A stretch of 64,000 bases of DNA from Gracilibacillus ureilyticus (GCF_900111195.1 NZ_FOGL01000010.1:1-64000); one strand, 5' to 3'; positions 27,990 through 37,571 are shown, counted from the first letter of the stretch. Made by a program: numbers and translations. The notes: a model not told the origin generated them from the sequence alone.

Positions 27990-28117
27990 ATCTTTATGCC
28001 ACTCCCCTGTTCTATTCCGAACTACTACCTTATATAGAAAATGTTACTAGAATGAAATACTGATTACTACTTAAACTAAAAACATGAAAAAATCAATTCC
28101 ATAAGGAGGAACTCTTT

Positions 28118-29068
28118 TTGATAATACGTAGTCTGTTGACCGTTTTCTTTAGTTTTTTTCTTCTTACTACTATAGCATATGCTGAAGAAAATGTGGACGA
28201 GGAAGAACAAAAAGTTAACCTGTTTAAGCAAATGGAAGCAATCACACAAATTCCGTGGTACTATTATGCAGCAATTAATCAATATGAAGCAAATATTCGG
28301 GAATCTTCTGAAGAAGACAAACTAATCAAAATAATGATACCTGACGAGAAATGGTATGGACTTGCTCCTCATTCCTCGAATAATCCGAACATGATGATAC
28401 TTTTTCAGGGAATGGGTAATGATGGGGATGGTGACGGTCTAGCTGATAACAAGAATGATCTGGATATTCTCTATACTTTCGGCAGGTATTTACAAAGGTA
28501 TGGTCACTCGGAGCAGGATATTAAGGCAGCTTTATGGAATTATTACCGAAGAGATTTAACCGTATTATCCATTATGAACTTCGCCCGACTTATACAGAAG
28601 TATGACCAGATAACGTTTGATAAAACATCCTTCCCCATACCAAAAGGTTACAATTACAGTTATCGGAATACTTGGGGAGATGCCCGTGGATTCGGCGGCC
28701 GGAGAATACATGAAGGTACTGACATATTCGCCAATTACGGAACACCGGTAAGAGCAACAACATATGGGACTGTTGAGTTAAAAGGCTGGAATAAATTCGG
28801 TGGATGGCGGATAGGCATACGTGATATTTATAACAGGTATCATTATTATGCACATTTAAATGGATTTGCAGATGGTATTGAAGTCGGTGATATAGTGGAA
28901 GCTGGCCAGACAATTGGATCCGTGGGTTCAAGTGGTTATGGACCGCCTGGAACTTCCGGAAAGTTCCCGCCACACCTTCATTATGGGATGTATAAAGATG
29001 ACGGCAAGAATGAGTGGTCATTCGATCCTTATCCATACTTAAAGAAATGGGAAAGAAATACTCCGTAA
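28118..29068 (+). CDS. lytH: Sporulation L-Ala-D-Glu endopeptidase LytH (M23)
   Basis: 316 residues, TTG start with AAGGAGG upstream, signal peptide cut near AYA-EE (22). The C-terminal M23 domain has zinc ligands H198 and D202 (HEGTD) and H288 (HLHYG), with H246 and H286 catalytic. B. subtilis LytH (YunA) trims peptides to single L-Ala in the cortex. Residues 102-113 (NDGDGDGLADNKND region) form a DxDxDG calcium-loop-like motif in the linker. Context with yutD and yunB supports the name. Monocistronic. Confidence 0.9.
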   Translation: MIIRSLLTVFFSFFLLTTIAYAEENVDEEEQKVNLFKQMEAITQIPWYYYAAINQYEANIRESSEEDKLIKIMIPDEKWYGLAPHSSNNPNMMILFQGMGNDGDGDGLADNKNDLDILYTFGRYLQRYGHSEQDIKAALWNYYRRDLTVLSIMNFARLIQKYDQITFDKTSFPIPKGYNYSYRNTWGDARGFGGRRIHEGTDIFANYGTPVRATTYGTVELKGWNKFGGWRIGIRDIYNRYHYYAHLNGFADGIEVGDIVEAGQTIGSVGSSGYGPPGTSGKFPPHLHYGMYKDDGKNEWSFDPYPYLKKWERNTP

Positions 29069-29091
29069 AGCCTGTTGGCACTACGGAGTAT
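29058..29091. terminator. Bidirectional hairpin, lytH / metS
   Basis: Perfect 10-bp arms (29058-29067, 29082-29091) covering the lytH stop codon; T-rich on the minus side. Confidence 0.75.
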
Positions 29092-29094
29092 CCA

Positions 29095-29193
29095 TTATTT
29101 TGATGCATTTTTTGCTTTTAGTATACTAACCAAAAGTCCGCCCCAGATTATAACTACACCTATCACTGCCATAACAATTGCACTTGTAGACAT
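29095..29193 (-). CDS. Methionine/alanine importer small subunit-like protein (MetS)
   Basis: A 32-residue gene starting MSTSAIVMAVIGVV. One membrane span (about 5-25) with IIWGG, then a lysine-containing end. A strong AAGGAGG site precedes the ATG. It follows the NSS transporter by 20 bp. It matches the small-subunit pattern of the MetPS system of Corynebacterium, where the tiny protein is needed for transport. Too short for routine gene calling. Confidence 0.85.
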   Translation of the reverse strand: MSTSAIVMAVIGVVIIWGGLLVSILKAKNASK

Positions 29194-29213
29194 CGTATAA
29201 CCTCCTTTTGCAA

Positions 29214-30695
29214 TTAAGCTTCCTTATCTGTCGTTGGCCATTTTTTAAATGAAATAATTATACCAAATAAGATGGCACATGCTGCAACTACCCAGCCATA
29301 ACTGATTAGGAAATTAATCGGATAATCTTCATACGGATTGTTGATATCATTTAAGAAATTTTTGACCATCATATACCCTAAAACTATTGGGGTAAGGAAA
29401 CCGAGACAAAATCTCCACCATACACCCAATTTTATATCTGATATAGAATCCGCATGATGTTGCAGATCTTTCAGCGCTCTTGCAAACCAGGCAATTGCTA
29501 CTACTTCTACTAAGCCTGCCAGCGCAACACCGTAGTTATTAATGAAATAATCTACAGTATCCAGTAAATTTAATCCACCCTGTGTGGCATATAATAATGA
29601 AACTAAAGCAGCTAATCCTCCACCTAACATTAATGCCTTTCCACGGGAAACCGAGAATTTCTCCTGGACTGCGGCAATATAGGTTTCTGAAATAGATATC
29701 ATTGATGATAATCCAGCTAGAACCAATGACCCAAAAAATAAGAAGCCAAAGAAACTCGATGCCGGCATTTGACTAATAATTTCCGGGAATACCATAAATG
29801 CCAATCCTACTCCATCTGCAACTACCTCAGAGACTGGCTGTGAAGTTTGATATGCCATAAACCCTAATACAGCAAAAACTCCAATCCCTGCTAACAATTC
29901 AAATGATGAATTGGCAAACCCTGTAATAAATGCATTATTTGTTATATCCGACTTTTTCGGTAAGTAAGATGAATAAGTAATCATAATAGCAAAAGCAATG
30001 GATAAACTAAAGAAGATTTGTCCATATGCAGCGATCCAGACAGATCCATCTGCAATTCTGCTCCAATCCGGTTTAAAGAATGCATCTAAACCATCTATTG
30101 CTCCTGGCAGTGTTAATGCTCTGACTACAATAATAATAAAAACTACTAATAATGCCGGTATAAATATTCGATTTGCAAACTCAATTCCTTTCTTCACCCC
30201 ACGGCCGAGAAAGAAAAATACAAAAATCCAGACAAGAATTACAGGAAACAATACGGATGGTACAATAGATCCAAAAACACCTGCATCGGCTACTTCAAGG
30301 AAATCTGCAACAAAGAAATTTGTTGGGTCATCCCCCCACTTTGTACCTATAGAAAAGTATGCGTACATAATAGACCATGCGATAATAATTGGATAATAGG
30401 TGGAAATAACAAAAGAAATTAATACTTGCCACCAGCCAACCCATTCCATTTTTTTATTAATTTTTGAAAAGCTTCTTGGTGACGAACTGCGATATTTATG
30501 TCCAATTGTATATTCCATAATTAACAGCGGAATCCCTGCAGTCAGTAGTGCAAATAAATACGGGACAAAAAACGCACCTCCCCCATTGTCAAATGCTGTC
30601 GCCGGAAAACGCCATATATTTCCAAGACCAACTGCTGAACCGATGGCTGCAAGCAAAAAGCCTATTCGTGATCCCCACTGTGAACGCTGTTCCAT
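29214..30695 (-). CDS. Na+-dependent NSS-family amino acid transporter (MetP-like)
   Basis: 493 residues from MEQRSQWGS, with GGGG ten bases upstream; an in-frame GTG two codons earlier is less well placed. LeuT fold; AAIGSAVGLGNIWRFP (about 13-28) is the Na+ and substrate site, GGGAFFVPY follows, and 11-12 membrane spans are visible. With the MetS-like subunit downstream, methionine or alanine import is the best guess. Promoter at 30778-30807. Confidence 0.9.
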   Translation of the reverse strand: MEQRSQWGSRIGFLLAAIGSAVGLGNIWRFPATAFDNGGGAFFVPYLFALLTAGIPLLIMEYTIGHKYRSSSPRSFSKINKKMEWVGWWQVLISFVISTYYPIIIAWSIMYAYFSIGTKWGDDPTNFFVADFLEVADAGVFGSIVPSVLFPVILVWIFVFFFLGRGVKKGIEFANRIFIPALLVVFIIIVVRALTLPGAIDGLDAFFKPDWSRIADGSVWIAAYGQIFFSLSIAFAIMITYSSYLPKKSDITNNAFITGFANSSFELLAGIGVFAVLGFMAYQTSQPVSEVVADGVGLAFMVFPEIISQMPASSFFGFLFFGSLVLAGLSSMISISETYIAAVQEKFSVSRGKALMLGGGLAALVSLLYATQGGLNLLDTVDYFINNYGVALAGLVEVVAIAWFARALKDLQHHADSISDIKLGVWWRFCLGFLTPIVLGYMMVKNFLNDINNPYEDYPINFLISYGWVVAACAILFGIIISFKKWPTTDKEA

Positions 30696-30777
30696 CTTCA
30701 CTCTTCCCCTTTCTTTTTTTATAATAACTACTATAAAGTGAAAATTAATATCATTTGTTTCCCTGATAACCTTTCAA

Positions 30778-30807
30778 ATTATAACGAATTTTCAAACAAT
30801 TTGTCAA
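30778..30807 (-). promoter_or_regulatory. Sigma-A promoter of the NSS transporter
   Basis: Consensus TTGACA (30802-30807), 18-bp spacer, TATAAT (30778-30783). The rest of the 282-bp gap to yunB shows nothing else that I recognise. Confidence 0.8.
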
Positions 30808-30977
30808 AGGTAATATTAGTATAATTCACTCTTATCAGACAATTCGCTAAATTGTGCAAAGTCTTTTACTGTGAATTTCTCCTTTAAAGATTGTAACAAC
30901 ACTAAACAGCTGTCTTAAAACGAACTGTAAGAAAGTGCCTCTTTATAAATAAAGATAATCTCTTAAGCCTTTCCCCA

Positions 30978-31757
30978 TTATTCAAATGGTTGTTCGATCG
31001 GTACAGAAAGGTTGGAACCGCCATCTCCATTTTGATAATAGTCGGGTACATCACCTGGATGAAACACTTTTGTTACAGGAATATCCTGTACTACCCGCAC
31101 AGGTTCTGATGCAAAAGGGATAACAACCCTCATTTCAACTTCTATATGAACGTTCACATGTATATAAGCACCGTTCACGCCAGTTTCCACTAAGTTGCTG
31201 CTGATTTCCGTTTCCACATGACCGATTACCTCCATATTCACAGGGATTTTCGGCCCCAAGTTTGCTAATAAAGGTATTCCCAGCGTCTGGCCCAATGGCA
31301 CCTCCACCAGCAATCCCCGTTCCCGTATATCATTTAGCAGTTCCTGTTCAGAGGGCTCCAACTCCATCTCCACTTCCAGAGGCACGCCAATTTCCGGTCT
31401 TTCTCCCTCTTCCAATAATTTCAGGAAATTCTCTACACGGTATTGAACATTACGCTGTACCCGATTTTCTACAATTGCATTAAATATATAATTGACTACT
31501 CTTCCTTGTTCATCGACTTCAAACTTTACTAATTGCTCTGTTTCCAAATCTTCTGATATTTTTTTATTCACAGCTATTCCCAAAGCCTGGTTGGCAATTT
31601 GACTTACACGTACTTTTGCATAATCCAGTAACACTGGTTTGATTCCTTCATTTACAATTAGTAGACTGCTAATCATACAAATAATAAATAACAGTAATGA
31701 TATATAGATAACTTGCCTAGCCGGAGGAACTCCTGCCCTTCTTGTCCTTTTTCTCAT
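30978..31757 (-). CDS. yunB: Sporulation protein YunB
   Basis: 259 residues: basic N-terminus (MRKRTRRAG), one membrane anchor (about 17-37), then an extracellular domain with LGQTLGIPLLANLGPKIPV and GAYIHVNVHIEVEMRVVIPF typical of YunB. In B. subtilis it is a sigma-E gene needed for sporulation. The ribosome site is inside a hairpin (31767-31799). Confidence 0.92.
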   Translation of the reverse strand: MRKRTRRAGVPPARQVIYISLLLFIICMISSLLIVNEGIKPVLLDYAKVRVSQIANQALGIAVNKKISEDLETEQLVKFEVDEQGRVVNYIFNAIVENRVQRNVQYRVENFLKLLEEGERPEIGVPLEVEMELEPSEQELLNDIRERGLLVEVPLGQTLGIPLLANLGPKIPVNMEVIGHVETEISSNLVETGVNGAYIHVNVHIEVEMRVVIPFASEPVRVVQDIPVTKVFHPGDVPDYYQNGDGGSNLSVPIEQPFE

Positions 31758-31766
31758 TGTTAAAAA

Positions 31767-31799
31767 CCCCCCTTCTCTCTATCTATATGAAAAGGGGGG
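31767..31799 (-). promoter_or_regulatory. GC-rich hairpin masking the yunB ribosome site
   Basis: Six C plus TT (31767-31774, plus strand) pair with AAGGGGGG (31792-31799), extended to 11 bp with one mismatch, around an 11-nt loop. On the transcript the 3' arm is the yunB Shine-Dalgarno, followed by TTTTT and the ATG nine bases on. It looks both like a terminator and like a translation block. Confidence 0.7.
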
Positions 31800-31860
31800 A
31801 ATAATAATTAGATATTTAAGACTTGAAAAAATAAATTTATCAGAGCGAATAACTCACACT

Positions 31861-32946
31861 TTACTGGGCATTATCAGCCCCAATGATCAGTGCATCAGGA
31901 TCAATCGATAAATCCAGATCATACGGCTGAACAGGGTGATTATCTTCCTGTAACACGCGAACTATTGGACGGTCATGGGAATGTACGTTTTGCTTTGTAA
32001 CAACTCCTGTTCGCCCATCATTTAAGTGTACAGTTATCCCATTAGGATAAATCGAAACCGTCTTCTTAAATAGATTAACTAAATTGGCGTCAAATTGACG
32101 GCCTGCACCGCTTGATAGTATTTCAAGCCCTTTATGTGGCAACATTGCTGCACGGTAAACACGATTACTGGTGACAGCATCAAACACATCAGCAATACCG
32201 AGGATTTTAGCATACGGATGAATATTATCTGAAACAAGCCCGCGAGGATAACCTGATCCATCCAGCCTCTCATGGTGCTGAAAGGCACAATGAGCCGCTA
32301 ATAATGGCAGGGTAAGACTCTTTCTTAATAACTCAAATCCATACTCTGTATGTGCCTTAATTATTTTGAATTCAGTATCGTTAAGTTTTGAATCTTTATT
32401 CAGTATTTCAGGTGGAATATAAATCTTGCCAATGTCATGTAATAAGGCACCTAATCCAATCACTTGCATCTCTTTTCGATTAAACTTCAGCTGGCGCGCA
32501 AGTGCTAATGTATAGATAGTCACATTGACAGAATGATGAAACACATAATTATCCACGATTAGCAAATCAGATAAATAATGCATTACTTCGTCCTGATCCA
32601 GTAAATTCTCTACAAGCCCTTTTACTACATCGTTTAACTGCTCGGAAGATTTGTCAAGTAAGTGGCTGCCTTTCTTTATATCCTCTTTCTTAATTGACTG
32701 AAAAGATTTTTTGATTTTATTTACAGCTTCCATTCTTTCTTCATCAGGAATTGCAGGTGTAACCAGAATATCCTCCGTGTATTTATCCCTAATATATACA
32801 TAGGTAATTCCGCTTGTTTTCAATCTTCTTACCATAGTGCTGGTTAATTTAACATTTCTTTGTACAAGAATGCGGCCGCTGTTATCATAAATCGGTTTTG
32901 CCAGTTCGACCCCATCTTGCAGTAACATCGTGGATACTAGCCTCAT
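31861..32946 (-). CDS. HD-GYP domain protein (probable c-di-GMP phosphodiesterase)
   Basis: 361 residues from MRLVSTMLLQ, six bases after AGGA. An N-terminal sensor-like region (1-60, DUF3391 type) precedes the HD-GYP domain (about 125-300): H170-D171 in HDIGK, and HHERLDGSGYPRG at 224-236. All signature residues are present, so cleavage of cyclic di-GMP is likely. A C-terminal PilZ-like or SH3-like tail (NDGRTGVVTKQN) follows. Cytoplasmic; single gene. Confidence 0.9.
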   Translation of the reverse strand: MRLVSTMLLQDGVELAKPIYDNSGRILVQRNVKLTSTMVRRLKTSGITYVYIRDKYTEDILVTPAIPDEERMEAVNKIKKSFQSIKKEDIKKGSHLLDKSSEQLNDVVKGLVENLLDQDEVMHYLSDLLIVDNYVFHHSVNVTIYTLALARQLKFNRKEMQVIGLGALLHDIGKIYIPPEILNKDSKLNDTEFKIIKAHTEYGFELLRKSLTLPLLAAHCAFQHHERLDGSGYPRGLVSDNIHPYAKILGIADVFDAVTSNRVYRAAMLPHKGLEILSSGAGRQFDANLVNLFKKTVSIYPNGITVHLNDGRTGVVTKQNVHSHDRPIVRVLQEDNHPVQPYDLDLSIDPDALIIGADNAQ

Positions 32947-33058
32947 AAGCACTCCTATATATAACTATTTACTTATTTTCTTATTTAAAGATTAGCAGAT
33001 TATTCAACAATATTCTAGTGTTTTAGACAAATTTTGAAGAAAACATATGCTAATTATA

Positions 33059-33364
33059 CTAATCTGCTATTAGTAGTAGTGCTTTTTTAACATCCATACC
33101 CTTTTCCCAACCATGTTTCTGAGCTGTATTTGTTATTTTTTCCAGCTTAGCATGAAGTAAATCATCAATTGTTCTCACACCGATTGCACGTCCAGCAACA
33201 ACAGGTCGATTGCTTAGTTTCTCATTCAGTAAATCTACATCTAATGCACCGCACATTACATAACCGACATCATTTGTTATGACGAGCAGTGTCGTATAAG
33301 GCAATTCAACCGTTATTGCCACAAATGTATGGCCATCTATTGTTAATGGTTTTACGTCCATCAT
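33059..33364 (-). CDS. yunC: DUF1805 protein YunC
   Basis: 101 residues from MMDVKPLTI, nine bases after AAGGGGTG, equal to the B. subtilis length. The family motif GYVMCGALDVDLLNEKL and the AGRAIGVRTIDDLL block are clear. The function is unknown. Divergent promoters are not obvious; it follows yunD by 62 bp. Confidence 0.9.
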   Translation of the reverse strand: MMDVKPLTIDGHTFVAITVELPYTTLLVITNDVGYVMCGALDVDLLNEKLSNRPVVAGRAIGVRTIDDLLHAKLEKITNTAQKHGWEKGMDVKKALLLIAD

Positions 33365-33426
33365 CTGAACACACACCCCTTTCACTAAAGTGTATGTTCA
33401 GCCTAAAAAGATGTGCTAAATGCCCT

Positions 33427-34815
33427 TTATTTTTTTATTAATAAGTCTACAAGTAAATCGCGCATAAACTCAGGCAGGAAAAATTTTTTCATTTCTGATC
33501 GGGCTATTTCCGGAAACATTTTTCCGAAAGTAAACATGTCTGCTGTTGCTAAATAATATGTCTTTTCATAGTCTATCTCTTTCCCATTGCAGTAAACGGT
33601 TCTTACATGTTCAGCACCCTGGTTATCAACATGAACATCATAGTCTATACCACTAAATATAATTTTACCAATAATTTTTCCGCGAAAGCCGAATCCCTTT
33701 AACGCCAAATGTATAAGTTCATCTTTAAAAGCTCCTCTTACCACCTCTACAAGTTCAATGCCTCTAAGTTCAACTACACAAGGATTAATTGGATGCGGAC
33801 AAATCCTGTGAATATCCCCATATGTGACAGTTCCAGCATGTAAACCATCCAGCAATATTCCTGCGTTTAACATTGCAGCATCTGCTTTCGTCCATTTCAG
33901 CAGATGGTCCGTAAGCTCTTCTATTAGTGGTGTGGATTTATACCAGTCTACATCAAGAACACTTTCCAAGTTTATAACTGGTTTTTCAAGCAGCTTTTGC
34001 GCATTTATTGAGATCAGACGTAATGTTTCTTCTGTCAGCTTGTCAGCTTGGTATGATTTCATATTTACAGCAATGGCTTGTTTTCTTTGGATTTTTTTCT
34101 GATCGTGGTCCCAGTCTAAGTGGACTTCCCCAACATAGTTACCATACTTTCCTGCTGCAGTAATTAATGTATTATTGATATATTCACCTTTTTCTAACAG
34201 ATGATGGGTATGACCCCCTATAATTACATCAATTTGTGGAAATTGCCTGGCAATATACTGATCCTCCGACAATCCAAGATGGGATAATAAGATGAGAATA
34301 TCTACCCCATCTTTTATCTCAGATAGTCTGTTTTCAAGGAAATTATATGGCGAATCTACATTCCATCCTAAAGGTTCATAGAATGGCTGAAATGGTGCCG
34401 TTAAACCAACAAGGCCGATTCTTATACCAGACTCTGTCTCTGTTGTTATGAACTCTTGCAGCCATAATGGATCTTTATCATTTACAGAAGACAAATTAGC
34501 ACAAGTTACTTGAAATTTTGCCTTATCATATAAATGGTAAAGATCATTATATTCCAATGTAATTCCTTCGTTATTCCCTATCGTGGCAAAGTCATATCCG
34601 GCCTGATTTAATAATTCCACATTTGCTATTCCTCGGTATGCTTCTGAAATTGGGTGGAATCGATCCACATGATCACCTATATCCACTATCCAATAGGGGT
34701 TTTTATCCAAATGATGTTCCGCTTTTTTTTCATTTAAGTATTGGACAATATTACCCCAATTTTCAAAATGGCTATGTAAATCATTTGAATAATAAAAATG
34801 CAAATGTTCAATCAT
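33427..34815 (-). CDS. yunD: Metallophosphatase / 5'-nucleotidase-like YunD
   Basis: 462 residues, no signal peptide, so cytoplasmic. Calcineurin-like motifs are NDLHSHFE (11-18), DIGDHVDR (45-52), GNNEG (about 83), LLSHLG and GGHTHH. The C-terminal 5'-nucleotidase domain begins near 290. GNNEG replaces the common GNHE, as in the YunD branch. The substrate is probably a nucleotide or other phosphate ester. Confidence 0.88.
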   Translation of the reverse strand: MIEHLHFYYSNDLHSHFENWGNIVQYLNEKKAEHHLDKNPYWIVDIGDHVDRFHPISEAYRGIANVELLNQAGYDFATIGNNEGITLEYNDLYHLYDKAKFQVTCANLSSVNDKDPLWLQEFITTETESGIRIGLVGLTAPFQPFYEPLGWNVDSPYNFLENRLSEIKDGVDILILLSHLGLSEDQYIARQFPQIDVIIGGHTHHLLEKGEYINNTLITAAGKYGNYVGEVHLDWDHDQKKIQRKQAIAVNMKSYQADKLTEETLRLISINAQKLLEKPVINLESVLDVDWYKSTPLIEELTDHLLKWTKADAAMLNAGILLDGLHAGTVTYGDIHRICPHPINPCVVELRGIELVEVVRGAFKDELIHLALKGFGFRGKIIGKIIFSGIDYDVHVDNQGAEHVRTVYCNGKEIDYEKTYYLATADMFTFGKMFPEIARSEMKKFFLPEFMRDLLVDLLIKK

Positions 34816-34869
34816 GATAAAGCCCCCTAAATAACACTTCCAATAACAAGTTGTATAATCACTCGAGTA

Positions 34870-35703
34870 TTACGTGAATATACCCTGCCAAATCAATCGT
34901 AAACCTATTAATAACAGGACAATTCTTAATAAATATTCAACAGCCTTACTTGACATACGCTGGCTAATTTTCGCTCCAAGCACCCCACCAAACCATGCTC
35001 CAGGAATGAATGCCCATACGTAGGCCCATTCAATATGACCTAAAGCTATATGAGTAATAGAACTGACAGTGCTTAATGATAAAATCATAAACATGGATGT
35101 TGCTGTCGCAATATGCGGGGGAAAGTGAAATAACAAAATCATGGCAGGCACCATTAAAGAACCACCGCCAATACCAAAAAATCCTGAAAGCATCCCTACA
35201 ACAAATGCAATTCCAATGGCTGTTAACGGGCTAAAAGCATAAAAGTACTTCTCATTATTAAGCGTGGTTTCCCGGTAAATTTTGTATTTACTTTTCTTTA
35301 TGGGCTGAGAATTTTTATTAAGTTTCTCTTTTTGAAAAAGGAACGTTGTAAAGATAAGTAACATAAATATTCCTAAGAATATCGAAAAAGTGTCTGTTTC
35401 GACGAATTGATTCAGCCATGCACCAAGTATTCCGCCAGGCAGGCTCCCGGCAATAAAGAACATCCCGCTTTTATAATCAATTCTTTTTAACTTGGCATAG
35501 GATATTGTCGACGACATTGCCGTAAAGACCATGATAACTAAAGAAATACCGACAATTGTACTGGCAGTCGCCCAATTAAATAAATCAGTTGCAGCATGCA
35601 GTATCAGCAGCGATGGGACCAGTATTACTCCACCTCCAAGACCGACTATACTGCCAAGCATTGCTGAAAATAATCCAATCAGCAGACAAATAATAAAAAC
35701 CAA
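34870..35703 (-). CDS. yunE: TauE/SafE-family sulfite/sulfoacetate exporter-like YunE
   Basis: 277 residues, TTG start with GGAAGTG upstream. Eight hydrophobic segments in two repeats; each repeat opens with a glycine motif (GSIVGLGGGVILVP near 18-31 and GFFGIGGGSLMVPA near 175). The family exports small anions such as sulfite or sulfoacetate; the substrate here is unknown. Next to yunD as in B. subtilis. Confidence 0.88.
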   Translation of the reverse strand: MVFIICLLIGLFSAMLGSIVGLGGGVILVPSLLILHAATDLFNWATASTIVGISLVIMVFTAMSSTISYAKLKRIDYKSGMFFIAGSLPGGILGAWLNQFVETDTFSIFLGIFMLLIFTTFLFQKEKLNKNSQPIKKSKYKIYRETTLNNEKYFYAFSPLTAIGIAFVVGMLSGFFGIGGGSLMVPAMILLFHFPPHIATATSMFMILSLSTVSSITHIALGHIEWAYVWAFIPGAWFGGVLGAKISQRMSSKAVEYLLRIVLLLIGLRLIWQGIFT

Positions 35704-36022
35704 AATATCACTTCCATTTTTATGTAATAAGATAAAAAGAAAAGAAGAGTTCCTTCGAAAAACTCTCCCTTTATTATATAGCTTATTAGTTTATTTATCC
35801 AATAACGTTAATTATTATGGATAAATATAAGTTTTAATTTTTTATTTGACTTTTTGTCTTTCCTGATCGAATGTAACATCTTATTTTTCTTATTCCACAT
35901 TATCCTTCGCTATTTTTTTGCTTTAAATAGTCGTTATACTCGTAATTTTTCTAATTTGTTAGGTTCTTTATGTAAGTATAAAACCTGTTGATCTTGCGGG
36001 CAATAGCTTTAAACCACATCAG
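35704..36022. other. AT-rich gap with one inverted repeat
   Basis: No convincing gene. TATTTATCC (35792-35800) and its complement GGATAAATA (35819-35827) form an extended imperfect palindrome upstream of yunE; it could be an operator. The rest is featureless AT-rich DNA. Confidence 0.4.
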
Positions 36023-37411
36023 TTATTCATTATCCCGCAATTCCTCACGTTCCTTATCTGCTTTATCTCTGACATTGTCTCTATTTTGATCAGCTTTACT
36101 CCTGATCTCTTCTCTAAATGTATCGGCAGTAGACCTAACATATCCTCTCAATTCATCAGCAGTATCCTCGGCCATTTCCCTGACTTTTGCCCAATCCGTA
36201 TCAATTGACTGATCAAGATTATAAGTTAAATTTTTGATTCTCGCTTCCTCATCGTATGTTAAGTTAATCATTTCTGTTTCCATATCATATAGTTCGTTTA
36301 TACGATCTGCTTCTGATGCGTAATATTTGTTTACATTTTCAGCTTCCCAGCCATACCATTGATTGATTAATTTAGTTTTTTCACTATTAAAGTATTTGGT
36401 TAATTCCTGTTCAGTTCTAACAGTTGAATACTCTCCTTCCCCGGCTTTTGCAACTTCTTTTAATTGCTGCTGACCTTCATCGTCTACATCAAACCCTATA
36501 ATATTTACGATTGCTTTTGTATTAGATTGATTTAGTTCTTTCGCTGCATTAACTGGATCACCATTACATGTTTCAACACCGTCACTAACGATATACACAA
36601 TATTTTCTGTATCTTCCGGATCCTTTATTAATTTTTGGTATATAGATTCCATTCCACCCGCAAGTGGTGTCCAGCCTGCAGACGAAAAGGAGTCTAACAC
36701 TGACTGAAATTCGTTTTCCTTATATGTACTAAGCGGGTATACTTCTTCAATACTTTTGCAAGAAAGTTCTTTATTGCTATCTGACCCGGTTCCCTTATGG
36801 CCATATACAGTTAGTGAAATGTTTACAACTTCAGGTAAACTACCTACAAAAGAATCTACTGCTTCTTTTGCTAAATCCATTTTTGTTTTCCCATCTATCA
36901 TCTCACTCATACTTCCACTTGCATCAAAGAGAATCAATACATTAACTTTAGAGTTACTTTTTCCACTTTCACTGTCACCAGATAAATTACCAGGTTGGAC
37001 ACTGGCAGTTTCAAAAGATGTATCAACATTTTTAAAAAACTCATCATATTTCCTGTAATCTTCTCCAATTAATGAAAGAATCTGGTAATAGTAATCCTCA
37101 GCCATAAGATCATCTGGAAGCTGCTCAATTATTGACTGTACTTCATCCTCATTAAATTTATCCCCACTAAATTCCGCATCCTCCAGGTTTAATTGCATTC
37201 GCTCCTCCAAATTGGAATACTGCAAATGGTCGGTACTTGCTATTTCTGAAGAAAGTTCTTCCTCTTCCTCACCAGCACCAGATATTTCAGTCTGATTATT
37301 CGTCACCTCTTGGTCTATTTCCAGGGCTTCTTCATCATTTTTATCAGAACAGCCAACGATTAAGAAAATAATTGCCAACACACTAAAAATATAAGCATGC
37401 TTTTTAAACAT
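36023..37411 (-). CDS. Lipoprotein with von Willebrand A domain and 11-residue-repeat tail
   Basis: 462 residues. The lipobox IVGC (C21) is followed by an acidic linker. The vWA domain covers about 155-345, with a complete MIDAS: D163, S165, S167 (DASGSMS), T248 and D277. The tail from 349 is built of 11-residue units: five of the form I/V-N-x-x-Y-x-x-E up to 403, and five more ending in A-D from 409 to the end. It should form a long amphipathic helix. Metal-dependent adhesion or cell-envelope sensing is likely; no precise homologue is recognised. Single gene. Confidence 0.8.
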   Translation of the reverse strand: MFKKHAYIFSVLAIIFLIVGCSDKNDEEALEIDQEVTNNQTEISGAGEEEEELSSEIASTDHLQYSNLEERMQLNLEDAEFSGDKFNEDEVQSIIEQLPDDLMAEDYYYQILSLIGEDYRKYDEFFKNVDTSFETASVQPGNLSGDSESGKSNSKVNVLILFDASGSMSEMIDGKTKMDLAKEAVDSFVGSLPEVVNISLTVYGHKGTGSDSNKELSCKSIEEVYPLSTYKENEFQSVLDSFSSAGWTPLAGGMESIYQKLIKDPEDTENIVYIVSDGVETCNGDPVNAAKELNQSNTKAIVNIIGFDVDDEGQQQLKEVAKAGEGEYSTVRTEQELTKYFNSEKTKLINQWYGWEAENVNKYYASEADRINELYDMETEMINLTYDEEARIKNLTYNLDQSIDTDWAKVREMAEDTADELRGYVRSTADTFREEIRSKADQNRDNVRDKADKEREELRDNE

Positions 37412-37571
37412 ATGTAATCATCCTTTATCTTCGTTAAATAATTTTTTAGATACATATAAACTCTACTAAAATATACCAGTCTAACACAATAATTAATAGG
37501 TCCTATTTTTTAAGGACTTCGCATCCTTCAGTCAACATTACCTATCATCTATGCACCTTTTTCAAACAAAT

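Noticed and set aside
28590-29108. 172-codon frame opposite lytH
   Set aside because: Antisense to a clear M23 peptidase; composition rich in His and Leu, no family.
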